Shown here piece by piece: positions 49,967 through 61,977 of a stretch of 64,000 bases of DNA; position 1 is the stretch's first letter; every line of letters begins with the position of its first letter. This stretch comes from Phlebopus portentosus (lineage: Eukaryota; Basidiomycota; Agaricomycetes; Boletales; Boletinellaceae). Where the stretch lies: NCBI GenBank assembly GCA_037892935.1, contig JAYXKI010000001.1, forward strand, positions 3,286,001-3,350,000, written 5' to 3'. The notes beneath the pieces were generated by a model. It did no database searches, was not told the DNA's origin, and saw nothing but the letters and a program-made list of their open reading frames with translations. Made by a program: the position numbers and the translations under genes.

Positions 49967-51141
49967 ATGCGGTACCTGGACTCACGCGATGACATCCTCG
50001 CCGCCTTCGCCGACATGCGCGACGAGCTGGACGAGCACAACGATAGACGGGAACGCCTCATAAAGGTCTGTACAAGTATCATCATGATGCCGTGTCTTGT
50101 CCCACCTTTGCCGCTCTTATGCTTCCGAGCTTCAGAGATATGATCAGTGATCTCTTCTCTTCCTTTTCGTTCTTGGCAGGCAAGCCGGGATGTCACCATT
50201 CTCGCAAAACGCGTCATATTTCTCCTTCATCGGTACGTTTCTTCAATTCCATGTCATGGGGTAGAATAGGACAACGCACTAATGGAGGACGTGTATTATG
50301 TTTTATATGTTGTGTTATGTTATGGGTGTGCAGACTAGTTACAGAAGCTTCCCGAACCGATCCTGATGCCTTCTCTGCCGCTGCCGCACAGGGATGCGCC
50401 AAGCTCGTCGAAGCGCAGTCCCTCTTCCGCACTATGCGCGAAGACTTACAAGGCGACCGATTCTGGCGGTACCAGCAAGCAGTCTCCCCGGGGTTGCAAG
50501 AGTACATCGAAGCACTTGCGTTAGCGCATTATTTCGAGACAGGGTTGGGGAAACTCATCGGGTATAGTGGTGTACAGGAGAGTCTATGCGCTGAAGACGG
50601 GGAGAAGTTGTTCCCTTTACCGATGGATGATTATCTGTTGGGCGTGTCGGATGTGACGGGTGAATTGATGCGCTTTGCTATCACTTCGATTGGCCGGCGG
50701 GGTGGACGAGGGACGGCTCGAGCCGTAAGTGACTTTGTGCGGAATTGCAAAGCAGGTGTGTACAATCTCTTTTACGAGCATACTTACGAAGTTTCACCCT
50801 CGCGAATTTGCACACGACAAACAAAACAGATTTTGAAGGATTCACGCCGTACGTAAGACACCTTGGAAAGAAGCAGGCCGTGACTACGCAATCTTTGCAG
50901 AAGATCGAAGACGGTGAGGTTTTTTTTTTCTCAATTATGCATTCTCGATGGAGAGGATTGATGATGACTTGTGATAGCTGCGTATGCGATTGTTGTGCGG
51001 ACATCAGAGTACGATTTGCCAGAGGATCTGCTAGATGATATTGTTGAGCGGTGCGTTTCTGATGTGAGAAGGGGTAGTCGTCGTCCGCGCGGAGGCGAGT
51101 ACGATGGGCCCGGAGAGGATATGTCTGAAGAAGAATACTAG
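49967..51141 (+). CDS. Translin-associated factor X (TRAX), translin family
   Basis: TRAX is the catalytic partner of translin in the C3PO endoribonuclease, which clears passenger strands and tRNA fragments. Exons 49967-50065, 50180-50232, 50334-50755, 50830-50913 and 50978-51141 give 273 residues, nearly all helical. Family marks are ELDEHNDRRERLIKASRDVT near the start, FWRYQQAVSPGLQEYIEALA, DDYLLGVSDVTGELMRFAI, AVSDFVRNCKADFEGFTPYV and KIEDAAYAIVVRTSEYDLPE. The Glu/Asp positions expected for catalysis in TRAX appear to be present in the DVTGELMR and DFEGF blocks. The tail is acidic and variable. Translin itself is not in the window. Confidence 0.92.
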
Positions 51142-52053
51142 ACCAGTAGTAGCAGATAGATTATTATTGTGTCGCTAAGCGGGCGTGCGAGCGAGCGGAA
51201 GCAATGACAATAAGGAAAATACAACAGGACAAGAAGAAAGAGGATTGAAAGAGGAGGCTCAAGCAAGAGACCAGATCGAGGACAATAAACAACGCTCGCT
51301 TACTCACTTTAGGAAATATAACAAAAGGGCCTATGTATACACTCTCTTTCTTATAAGGACGCACACTAGGCCACTGTCTACTCCTCATTCCGCATTTCGG
51401 ACGGATTACGCTCTCTCTGTCTCTCTTGCTTTCGTCTTTGCTGTTTTTGTGAGTAGTTTAGTTTGCCATCCAACTTTCTATTGAATGCTAATTGCATACT
51501 ACCGTGATAGTAGTTCGTCTGTCCGCCGTCGTACTCCTGCTGGTCTAAAGTGCGTTGCTGCTTTCTGTTCCAGCGCTATGCATAGTTGATGGGTATATAT
51601 ACTAATGTATTCCTTCACAGTTATCCCCTAACTACACCTATTTCTTTCGCAGAGACTCGGATAGACCTCTGATCGACGTTACCATATTTGTGCTGTTGAA
51701 TCGCGGGCCGATCACCATTCCCCTTTACGCCTAAGGCTTCCTTTCTAGTTTGCATCCGTTCAACTTCTGACTCTCCACCTTCACTTCTCTCTTTCTCTCT
51801 GCCTCCTACCTCTACCTCCTACCCCTTCTTAAACGCTCCCCCTCCGACCTCCACAGACTCTCTATTCGCTTTCGTGTATCCTTTCTCCTTCGCACGTACA
51901 TCCACATCCACACTCTTACTCTTCCACGCATTCAACCACACATCTTTTGTCCTTTTTCCTTTTGACACACGCAACGACAACTTTCCCGTTTCGCTTTTAA
52001 TCCACACCGACAAGAAACGAACCAAGTGACGACAATCAGAAAACACTTATACG
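51142..52053. other. Intergenic, long CT-rich leader
   Basis: No gene. From about 51740 to 51960 the + strand is very pyrimidine-rich, a likely promoter/leader for the gene starting at 52054. Confidence 0.5.
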
Positions 52054-53119
52054 ATGTCGATGGCTACTACTCTTTCTGCCACCAGCCTTGCTGTTACCGT
52101 TGCACACGCAGTCACCTACCTCACGCGCCCTCTCGCCACCCGCCTCACTCAGAGCTCTCTCTCGGCTCTCCAGACGGTGCTCGAGGCAAGTCTCGCCGCA
52201 GCTTTCGCACCCACTTGGTCCCCCCATGATCCGACTCGTGGCTCTGGCCGCCGTGTACTGAGCTTTGCTCCGGGTTGCCTTCCGCCGAAGCCTGTTTACA
52301 AGGCGTGCGCCGCAGTCGGCGTTGACTGGACTGCATGGAGTGCACTCTTGAGCGACAAGGAGTTTGACCTTCTTGTGGACCCCGGCTCTGTGTGCCTCCG
52401 CATCCCACGCCCTTGGGGCCCGCCCTCGTGCGTGACGATCTGGTGCTCCGAGGGGCATTACCAAGCACTCGACCTTGCCACAAAAGGTGTTCAAGTGCAG
52501 AGGAGCTGCGGCGTACATACGCCGCAGCCCATCGCCGCAGTTCCCGCTCCTCAACCTTCAAAGACTCTTGCGCAGCGTCTGATCGAGGATGACGAAGAAG
52601 AGGACCTTTTCTCCCTTATTGACGCGAAAGTGCGCGATGCGGAGTGGAAGTCGCCGGTCACGGAGGTGTTCCCTACGACAGTTTCGTTTGGTGGTCAATT
52701 CACGCTTACGCCTGCTGGTGCTGCTGCTGCCACCGCTACGCTTATGAACCCTGCTGCATCTTTCTTGGGCCATTCGCGCTCTTCTTCCCGCTCGTCGATC
52801 ACCTCCGCCGCAAGCACGTCGAGCTCCTTCCTTTCCGATGACGCCCTGTCCTCATGCGGATCGCTTTCGAGTGTCTCCACTGCTTCGTCCGCTCTCTCCG
52901 GCGCCGGGACTAGCTCCACGTCGACTTCGATTGTCGAACGACAGGAAAATCGGACATGCACGGAGCCGCTCTGGACGCGTGTTTATTGACAAGAACCGCA
53001 CCGAAGTCACGCCGTATGATGGCGGGAAGACGACTGTCTTGACTGGTGGAGTCATGCTCGGTGCACCTCCCGCACGTAACTCGCATGCTGCTTCTCGCAA
53101 CAAGATTCCTCGCTTCTGA
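52054..53119 (+). CDS. BTG/Tob-like (anti-proliferative) domain protein; frame change near 52.9 kb
   Basis: The first 150 residues resemble the BTG domain (LTRPLATRLTQSSLSALQTV, GSGRRVLSFAPGCLPPKPVY, KEFDLLVDPGSVCLRI), which in animals bridges CCR4-NOT deadenylase and other partners. A Ser-rich middle follows. The C-terminal block GRVFIDKNRTEVTPYDGG, with KTTVLTGGVMLG, is in a different frame (+1). Either a 43-nt intron at 52871-52913 with a weak donor joins them, giving 340 residues, or there is an extra base, for example in the A run 52946-52949. Read straight through, the frame stops at 52989 and loses the conserved tail. The BTG assignment is from memory of the pattern and is moderate. 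Confidence 0.6.
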
Positions 53120-54645
53120 AGCTCGGTTCGATATCTGGCTTGACTGCTTGATCTTATTCGTTTCTTTGCGTTGCGTTGATCCCTTTTAATCAGCTTCTTT
53201 TCAATGAAAGCGTATTTCAGCTACATCCGTACGGCGGCCTTTTTTTTTCATTTTCCAAGTTTTTTTTTCATCCTTCCATTCAGATATTCTTTTGATGACA
53301 TCTTTGACAGAAGACGACGCGTTACGACGTATACTATTCTCTATCTCCTTTTCCTTTTGGCATTTATCGGCATTCATCATCGTCATCAATCATCATCGCA
53401 TTTCTTCTGAAGAAACTGTCATCCGCAGCCCAACTCGTTTCCGACCAACTTGCAATCTTGTCATCTTTTTATTTCTTTTCGTGTAGTGACGCTGTTGCGT
53501 CGAGTTTCTTTACTTTTCTCTTCTGTTCAGTATTGTGTTCTACCGAGATCCTTATGCCTCATCGATCGAATCAACATGCATACACCGACTCTGACTCCCT
53601 GATGTGTATCCCTGGCCTGCCTGCTTGCATCCCCTTTCTTCACATCCGATCACTAGTTGCACTCAATTATTTCTCCCCCCCATTTCTTTCTATACTCATC
53701 TTTTCTCTTCCTTCAGATGGGACTTTGTTGCACAGTAGCCTTCGAGCTTGTGATTCTATATAACTTGTCTTTTATATAGCATAGTGGGTATATACGTATT
53801 ATAATACACCTGTCTACTACACCTATTCGTTTGAAGTTGATTGGAATTAAAGCCGATCGCGAAGAAATCGGAAGTGCGCGACTCCTACCATATTCGGCTT
53901 TTGCTGACAAATCGCTTTCGAGGGAATTGCCTCACCTAACCGTTGATTAAACAACTTGATCAAAGCCAGCTCGACGACGACGGATTGACGATGCACCGGT
54001 GTTCACAAGCTCTCCTGTCTCTTCACCCTGTTGCTCGGCTCACGTTCTCGTGAGTGTTGGGTAGCCGTGGCATGAGGGTTGGCAGAGTACCTTTCTAGAT
54101 CTCCAGGGACCTCGCCTTGAGTCTGGGCGGTCTGGAATGAGTGGGCTGTTCGGAATTTGGTGGAGGGACATCTCTTTAGATGCTTTGGGCGTGTTGTGGA
54201 TGGTCGAGGCGCCGGCGCACGCGAGCTCCGTAATACGCCATATGCATCTTTAAATCTGTAAATCTGACCTACAACATAAGCCTCGTGGTTTCGACGCGTA
54301 TATTTTGATGCATGAGACCTCGGTGTTCGAGGTTAAGTACGTATGTATGTGTGTGTACTATACAGTACGCGGAGTGGTTGAAATTTTGACGCGTTTTCCT
54401 TCTTTTTCTCGGACACGCCTGAAACGCGCGGATCTGGGTTCCGTGTCTGACTTCATTTCAATTTTGAAGAGTGCTACTACTAACTAGCACTCTCTTTCCT
54501 CTCTTTCTTTCCTCTTGTTTTATCCTCTCCTAGGCCGTGTCATTAAGACCCTCTTACCTCCCCCCAACTTGAACCCTGGTTGGTGCAATACTTTGACCTC
54601 TTCCGGAGCCAAGAAAATACCATTTAGTTTATTGGAAACGTCGTT
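53120..54645. other. 1.5-kb intergenic region
   Basis: T-rich from 53230 to 53720, probably the 3' region of the BTG-like gene. No gene is supported in the remainder. Confidence 0.5.
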
Positions 54646-55676
54646 ATGCAGATGGTCGAATCGGACACACAAACACTCTCCTCTTCTTATGGTGTCACGC
54701 CGAGACAGAACGGCGTTAACGGGCACAGCTATACCTCTGGCGCTACTACTTCCAACAAACCCAACTCAGCCTTACCGCAAAATGAAGAGAAATCGGAGGC
54801 GGAGTCACTGGACAAGCTCCTCCAGGTATCTGTCATCGTGCTGCGCCAGGCCGTTGACCTTGTGAACCACAGCTTGAGTGAGGATGACCAGCTGACGGTG
54901 GAGTCGAAGTTCATCCCTGGGTCGACTATCGGTGCGTTTCTTTCTCTTGTGCTCTCCTTGGCCTTGAAGGGTTTCGAGTGCTTACCGTGAGATTTGTATA
55001 CGCTGTACTCGTTCGCGTCCTCATGCCCGTGGACGTGTGCAGGCAAACACCTTCGACACGCGACGGATCATTTCTCCCTCTTATTGGACAGCCTCTCCAG
55101 CTCAGATTCGGAATCCCAGTCCAAAGCAAGCGCTGCCGCTGGACAAAGAAGACCGGACTTGGAGCTCAGCTATGACGTGCGTGCGCGGGGACACCCATGG
55201 AGAGTTCTCGTTCTGCTGCGAAAGCCGCGTTGGAGAGCTGCATTGCGCGGCTGCAGAATGCTGTACCCCGCGTGGAGAGGGATAGAGGCGTGAGGTTGAC
55301 GGCGGTGACGCCGTATGTGCAGACGTTCAGGACGAGTTTAGGGAGAGAGGTACGTGTTTGTGTTTTTGTGTTATTTGAGTAGAGAATATAGTGCTTAGAT
55401 GATATGTTTATAGTTGTGGTTTGCTGCCCTTCATGCGGTGCACCATTGGTCTATGGTAAAGCTGAATTCTCCGCTCTTTCGATTTGGTCATCTGAATATT
55501 CTAACTTCAGGTACGAGTAATTGCAGGTGAACTTGTACGTCTTCTCCATAGCTTCCGCTCTCCGTTGAATGTTAAATCCTGCTTAGGGAATACAACTCGA
55601 GGATTCCTTCGGCGTAGCGCCCTCCACTTTGGTATACCGCGGGACGGAATGTCCTTTGGGAAAAGCCAAGATATAA
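54646..55676 (+). CDS. DinB-like four-helix protein; apparent frameshift
   Basis: Exons 54646-54931, 55043-55349, 55414-55455, 55511-55534 and 55587-55676. The protein matches a conserved fungal DinB/YfiT-type family of putative metal-dependent enzymes: LSEDDQLTVESKFIPGSTIG, KHLRHATDHFSLLLDSL, ELSYDVRARG, TPMESSRSAAKAALES and ELWFAALHAVHHWSM. The His residues in HLRHATDHF and HAVHHW are candidate metal ligands. Between VRARG and TPMESS the frame shifts by one base in the G run 55187-55190; a fifth G would restore about 249 residues. Everything after is intact with good splice sites, including a 24-nt exon. Function in fungi is unknown. Confidence 0.78.
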
Positions 55677-56120
55677 TATAACTCACTGCTTCTCGTTAAT
55701 GTTCTTTTCCGATGTCCCGAAGTCCGGGCAGGCAAGATGGACTGGGAATTTGTTGTTGTCCCTATGCACTGCTTCCGACTTCGGTTTGTCGGGTTGCTTC
55801 GTACCGCCCTTTGTGAACCTTTGTTGTGTTTTCTTCGCGTTTCATCTTTCTTGTTTCTTGTTCTGCTTATGTGTTTACCCTGCTGCAATCAATACACGTG
55901 TAATTTCCGCCACTGTGCTTTGCCTTTTGAGAAATTAGTGGATTTAAGTATTACAGAATTTGCACCATTTTCCGAAAAGGAAGGATCGGCTGGATCGACG
56001 CGCGACGATCTAAATTTAGTTCCTTCTTCGATCATTTTCCGTCCTTACCACCTTCATACGGTGATACAGTCTCTTGAAGATTCGGTTCCGTTTCTTCGTA
56101 TTCATTGAATTCGGCTGAAA
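55677..56120. other. Intergenic, promoter of the deacetylase
   Basis: No gene is supported. T-rich from 55790 to 55900. Confidence 0.5.
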
Positions 56121-58684
56121 ATGGCTCAGCCTATGGTACCGATAGAAGGCGAGCCTAAGAAACGCGTCGTACGTATTAAAACCCTTCAACTGTTCTTTCC
56201 TTGGTTAGGTGAAAATAAGGTATATGTTCTTGTGATTAGTGTTACTTTTATGACCCGGACGTTGGAGGGTTTCATTATGGACCCGGGCACCCGTATGTAC
56301 TCTCAATCATGTCCTGAGGTATTGTGGAGGCTGACTGTACGGATGTCGATTTTGGATAGGATGAAGCCGACGAGGATACGCATGTGTCATTCACTCGTCA
56401 TGAACTACGGGCTGTACAAGAAGATGGAGATATTCGTACGTTCTTGTGGCATGTTATGACATGGACCACAAGCTCAAGCTGATGATGTGATTGCGTTTTG
56501 TTCTGGATGTCTTCCTTAATCCACTATACCGTTTACTATGGCCGTGTGGCCCGCTGTAGCGCGCGAAACCTGCGACCGAGCGCGAAATGACGCAGTTCCA
56601 TTCAGACGAGTACGTGAAGTTTCTCAAGCGTGTGACGCCTGCGAACATGGGCTCGTTCGTGAAGGAGCAGCATAAATGTACGCGGTCCTCTCTGTTGACA
56701 TCTATATATCGTCCAAACTGATATATTATTCGTCTCTTTTCTGAAGATAATGTCGGAGATGACTGTCCCGTATTCGACGGCTTGTTCGATTATTGTTCTA
56801 TATCTGCTGGTGGCTCCATGGGTACGCTTCTTTTCTGGCATCCTTGTTAACCATGGAATACTGATGATTGGAACTGGGAATAGAGGGCGCTGCGCGCTTG
56901 AGTAGAGATAAATGTGATATTGCTGTTAATTGGGCGGGTGGCTTGCATCATGCGAAGAAGAGCGAGGCGAGTGGGTTCTGCTATGTTAACGGTGTGTACC
57001 TATCTTTACTACTTTTTCCCGTCTAATGAGGACTAAATGGGATCGCAGATATTGTGTTGGGCATTCTCGAGTTACTACGGTGCGTTTCATGTTCTGCCTC
57101 AGGCAGAGTGGGCTTCATGTTTGCCTACTCTTACTCCCTAGATACCATAACCGCGTACTTTATGTCGACATTGACGTTCATCATGGTGATGGCGTCGAAG
57201 AGGCATTCTACACGACGGATCGCGTCATGACCGTCAGCTTCCACAAGTATGGCGAATACTTCCCTGGTACTGGCGAAGTACGGGTGAGTTGTCATCCAAA
57301 GCATTGAATGCAGAGACGAGATACTGACTAAACGGTTCAGGACATTGGTATTGGTCGAGGACGGGGCTACGCGATGAACTTCCCTTTACGAGATGGCATC
57401 ACAAACGAAAACTACAAGTCGATTTTCGAACCTGTAAGTGTCTATCGTCTTGCAGAGTTATGTCTGTAGTATATTCTGTCTCCTTGCAGGTCATCAGTGA
57501 GGTCATGCATGTATACAACCCTGGCGCCGTTGTTCTGCAATGCGGTACAGATTCATTATCTGGGGACAAGCTTGGTTGCTTCAATTTATCTATGAGGGGT
57601 ATGTCGTGCATTTGTGGGGGGCTACGTGTCGTGAAATAATGAACTTTTCCCAGGACACGCTAATTGCGTGAGGTTTGTCAAATCATTCAACAAACCTCTG
57701 CTCATGCTCGGTGGAGGAGGGTACACGATGCGAAACGTCAGCCGGGCATGGGCTTACGAAACTGGCCTCGCGGCAGGCGTAGAACTTGGAAGCGGTATGA
57801 TAATTCATTTTATTTATGATATATTCAGGTGCTCAAGCCAGCCATTCTACAGATGTTCCTGTTAATGAATACTACGAGTATTTTGGCCCTGACTACAAGC
57901 TTGACGTGCGGTCGTCTAATATGGAGGATTTGAACACGCCTGCGTACCTTAACCGTGTCAAAAGCATTGTGATGGAGAACCTTAGATCTTTGGGTGGACC
58001 ACCAAGTGTTCAGATGATGGGTATGTGAAGACCGCTGATCGGGAAAGGACGCTTGAAATTAATACGTTTTCGTATAATCGGCTTTCAGATATACCCAGAC
58101 ATCCCATTGATGAGATTCTCGACGATCCGAATCGCGACGAGGATGCGATCAACCCGGACGAACGACGACCGATGCGGTTGTTGGACTCGCTCATACAACG
58201 AGATGACGAACTCTCTGATTCAGAAGATGAAGGTGAAGGGGGACGGAAAAATCACGCACGGCATCGAGATCCGGACAGGGTCGTCTCACCAGGCGGACGT
58301 CGTTTCGGTGTTGGCGTTGGAATTATGGGTGCAGCACCTCCCGGGGTTGGGTCCGCTGCCGCCGCCGTAGCTGGAGGAATCGGCACAGCTACAGGGGGAA
58401 GTGGTGGACCGAGTGCACACACCGCAGTGGAAGCTCTTGTGTACCGGAAGAGCGTCCCGGTGAGCGACAGTGATGTTGCGATGGACGAGGAATCGGCGCC
58501 AGTGGACAATGACCAGATGATGATTGACGCGGATGATAATGTGGATTCTGCGAGGACAACACCGCCGCGGGATATTGAAATCGGCGATGAAGTTCCCCCA
58601 GTAATTGGTACGAGTATCAATGGAGTTATGGACGCGCAGACGAATGGGTCGGCTGTAAAAGCCCAAGAAGCAGAAACAAAATAA
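56121..58684 (+). CDS. RPD3: Class I histone deacetylase, RPD3/HDAC1 type
   Basis: Zn-dependent deacetylase of histone tails, catalytic subunit of Rpd3/Sin3 complexes in the nucleus. Thirteen exons (56121-56168, 56240-56292, 56360-56435, 56560-56677, 56747-56821, 56884-56991, 57049-57079, 57142-57283, 57341-57433, 57490-57598, 57654-57794, 57853-58020, 58089-58684) give 585 residues. Visible are [40 protein letters not shown] (catalytic His pair), [18 protein letters not shown] (Zn-binding Asp and His), [29 protein letters not shown] (third Zn ligand Asp) and [16 protein letters not shown] with the active-site Tyr. RPD3 and not HOS2 is chosen from PPSVQM followed by DIPRHP. The last 170 residues are acidic and Gly/Ala-rich. 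Confidence 0.94.
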
Positions 58685-58851
58685 ATGGTGACTTTGATGT
58701 ATTTGCTGTCGATTTACCGTTTTTTCTTGCTGTCTGCTGTAATATAAAACTCTATTTAGTTTCTTACTCAGATACGTATTAGTCATGCGAACGTCAATTG
58801 AAGTAATTGAAGTTACGCGTCTGGGGACTTGTAGCTCCGTCCACAGCCGTC

Positions 58852-60057
58852 ATGAGCGATGGTCGTCCAGTAACGCCTCCTCCACGCCAGAACGACGTTT
58901 CTCTCCGTGATGCCCAGCTGACACCAGAGCAGATAAGGAAGATAGAGATAAACAGACTCAGAGGTTAGAACACATGTCAGCCAATCTGTCTTTTTGGCTC
59001 GCAGAGCTCATGTGTCTAAGCGTTCTAGCAAAGGCAAGACAGCGCGAGCGCGAGCAGGCTATTGCTTCTTCATCCTCGTCCAGCAGTGCGACCAATGTGA
59101 ATAATAAGCGTCCTCTTGAAGTGACACCTGCGGCGTCCACGTCGCCTACTGCCGCGCCGAGACCCGCGCGTCCGCTTCGTCGGGATGCGCGGCTCGGGAA
59201 GTATTTTGAATATGATTTATCGAAGATGGTGAATTCGAAGGGAGGGTTCCTTGTCGAAGATGAGAAGGAGACAACGGAGGATCTACGGGCCAAGGAGCGT
59301 GAGCGGGAACGAGAGAGGGCTATGCAGACTTTGGAACCGCGTGCGTTATGACATATCTGTTGCGTTTCGCCGAAGGATGCTAACGGATCTCGCGTACAGC
59401 AATGTCATTAGACTCGTCAAAGAATCCGAGATGCTCGGAGTGCAATACGGTAGATATCGACCAGACGTTCAGGAAGGTGTTCCGCTGTCTGGTATGCAAG
59501 AGGTGTATAAACGAGAAGCCTGAGAAGTACAGTCTATTGACAAAGACTGAGTGTAAAGAGGTAGGGTTTTGCTAATTTTTCTCTCGTTGAACGTGCATCT
59601 CATTCTCTGTCATAATCAGGATTACCTTCTGACTGATGGTAAGCTCCGCTGGACTAGTCTACATTAAGTGAGTTTAACTGACTCTTCAACAGCGGAGCTT
59701 CGGGACGAAGATCTTATGCCTCACCTTCTCAAGCAAAACCCGCACGGCCAAACATACAGCAATATGATGCTTTTCCTCCGCTGTCAGGTCGAGGATTTTG
59801 CATGGAAGAAATGGGGTTCGCCAGAGGCTCTCGACGCGGAATACGAACGCCGTGAGAAAGAGAAGAAGCGGAAAAAGTCTAAAAAATTCGAGCAAAGTCT
59901 GAACGAGCTCCGCCGGCGGACGGCCGAGAGCGTGTGGCAGAGACGGCAGGACGAGGAGCACAAACATGTGTTTGGGAATGTCGAAAGAGGCAATGACGGA
60001 CAGGGCAAGCAGGTCTGTCATGAATGTGGCTTTACCATAGATGTCGAGGAGTTCTAG
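58852..60057 (+). CDS. RAD14: DNA repair protein XPA/Rad14
   Basis: It verifies damage and organises the nucleotide-excision-repair complex. Exons 58852-58963, 59029-59340, 59400-59560, 59620-59638 and 59693-60057 give 322 residues. The zinc finger is [17 protein letters not shown] then CLVCKRC, with paired CxxC motifs. The DNA-binding domain follows: [40 protein letters not shown] and [20 protein letters not shown], all characteristic. The fourth exon is 19 nt, encoding DYLLTD. The N-terminus has a helix rich in Arg/Glu and a Ser run. An extra CxxC (VCHECGF) ends the protein; a second zinc site there would be unusual for human XPA and is worth comparing among fungi. Confidence 0.94.
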
Positions 60058-60302
60058 ATAATTCGCTTTATCAGATGGACGGATGTACATAAGGTGTGCT
60101 TTTTGTTTCATCCTTGAAATATTGATTTGCCGACGCGCCTTTAGCATGTGTATTACTCATTCTTCGGGCGTCAAACCAAGACGAATGGAACATGTATTTC
60201 ATACTAGAATTTACGTTCGAACGGCAGCCTTTGGGATATAAAACGTCTGATTTTACGCGGAGTTGAACATATTCCGAGTCCAGTCCTTAACCGTCGAGCC
60301 CT

Positions 60303-61744
60303 ATGGAGCTCGTCACCACCAGGGAACATATCTCTGATGCTATAGCTGTTGAGCAGGTCTCTGACAATACTTTCCTTTCAAAATCACTTTGGAAGCCATA
60401 CGGCCACCCGAGTGCCTATGGCGGGCAGCTCATGGCTCAGGCGGTTCATGTAGTCTCTCTTTACGCAACCCCGGGGTTTGCGTTGCATGTATGATTCTCA
60501 GTATATTTCGAAAGATCAAACGGTCTGATCATATTTACAGTCTTACCAGGTTAATGATATTGCCATTGTTGTCTTACGAGTCTAACCCTCCGCCCTTCAG
60601 TGTTGTTTCCTCCACTCGACATCCGACGACCGACCGGTGAAGTACCGAGCATATAATTTGAAGCAGGGCCGGACTTTCAGCTCCTACATCGTCAAGGCCT
60701 CTCAGAAGGGGAAATTCAGCATGGTATTGACGTGCTGGTTTCAGAAGCTAGAGCCGTCCCGAGGTCCCTCAACGCAATGGCCGATACCCAAAAATTTTCC
60801 TCTGCCGGAGGAGCTTGAGCTGGATATGAATTACTATCTTACCGAAAGCGTCAGCGCAGACGGAGAAATGAAGCAAGCGTTAATGGGCATTGCTGAGGTA
60901 CGAAGTCTTCGTGTTGATTCGAGTTGAGCTCTTTAAGGAAGAACCTTTCCAGGATCGGGAGCGAATTCCTATAATATTAACTGTCTCCGCCGAGCGAATG
61001 GCTTTAGACGGACATCTAATGAGTGCGCGCTGGATGAGAGTACCCAGCGCTGAAGGTTGCCGTCTTGCTGTACAAAAAGTTAGTGATTCTATATGCCGAA
61101 AGACTGGTCGTTGATCGTGCATATGGACAGAGCATACTTGCGTACATGTCTGACTTTGACTTGTGAGCGTCCCATGAAAGAAATTGCAGCTAACATAGTA
61201 ACTGTGACATAGTATTGGAGTTGCTCCGAAGGCTTTAAAACTCAAGCGCCTTGGACATGGTCCTGGGACAGTCGAAGCAATCGTAAGTGTCGTATACTTC
61301 TATCAATCACATTTTTAGCTCCTTATCGCTATCTTAGTCGACACTCAGTCACTCAATGCAATTTTACTGGTACATTTTTCAAACCCTCTTCTATTCCGAC
61401 GGATAGGTTATCAAGTCTTTATACAGCAATAATATCGATTGTTCGGAGTGGCTATTATTTGTCGTGCGCAGTCCGGGACTTTTGAGTCATACTGCGCAAG
61501 TCCTGACTCACTTTCCGTCAACAGATCTCGGCTCCGCGAGCGGGGTTCGGGAGGGCCTCAGTATTGGGACAGGTAAATGCATTACTCTGCCATGAGAATA
61601 AGCTTTAGGGGCTTATTTTTACACCATGGTCAGTTCTACACGAGAGACGGTACACTTGTTGCGGTGGTTATGCAAGAGGGCTTGGTTCGTGCAAATGATG
61701 ATAATTATTTAGATAAGTCTGGTATTATCCGTAGCAAACTGTAA
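60303..61744 (+). CDS. Peroxisomal acyl-CoA thioesterase II (TesB/Tes1)
   Basis: It hydrolyses acyl-CoA to free acid and CoA, supporting peroxisomal beta-oxidation. Ten exons (60303-60488, 60541-60549, 60601-60897, 60953-61078, 61131-61162, 61213-61282, 61338-61369, 61427-61463, 61525-61572, 61634-61744) give 315 residues. Double-hotdog marks are YGGQLMAQAVHVV, GRTFSSYIVKASQKGK, LAYMSDFDFIGVAP, the catalytic-type TLSHSMQFY, then WLLFVISAPRAGFGRASVLG and LVAVVMQEGLVR. The protein ends in Ser-Lys-Leu, a canonical PTS1 peroxisome signal. The second exon is 9 nt (Ser-Tyr-Gln). Two of the later donors (gtgcgc at 61464; gtacat at 61370) are inferred from the protein. Confidence 0.92.
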
Positions 61745-61977
61745 ACATTTTAACCACTTGTGCATTGAGTACACAAGTATATAATAGTATCACTAATTGA
61801 AACGAAACAAATTCGTGTGAATCAATGAGATCGTGGGAATGTATTAGTAAATACTTTACAGTTGGCCGCTCGTGACACATTTTTCCTTCAACGCGCACGT
61901 CCTCATCGTCGCCGCCGTCGAGCTCGACACCGAAAGAAACAAAAGGGTAATTCGTACCTACACGCTTATTCACAAAA

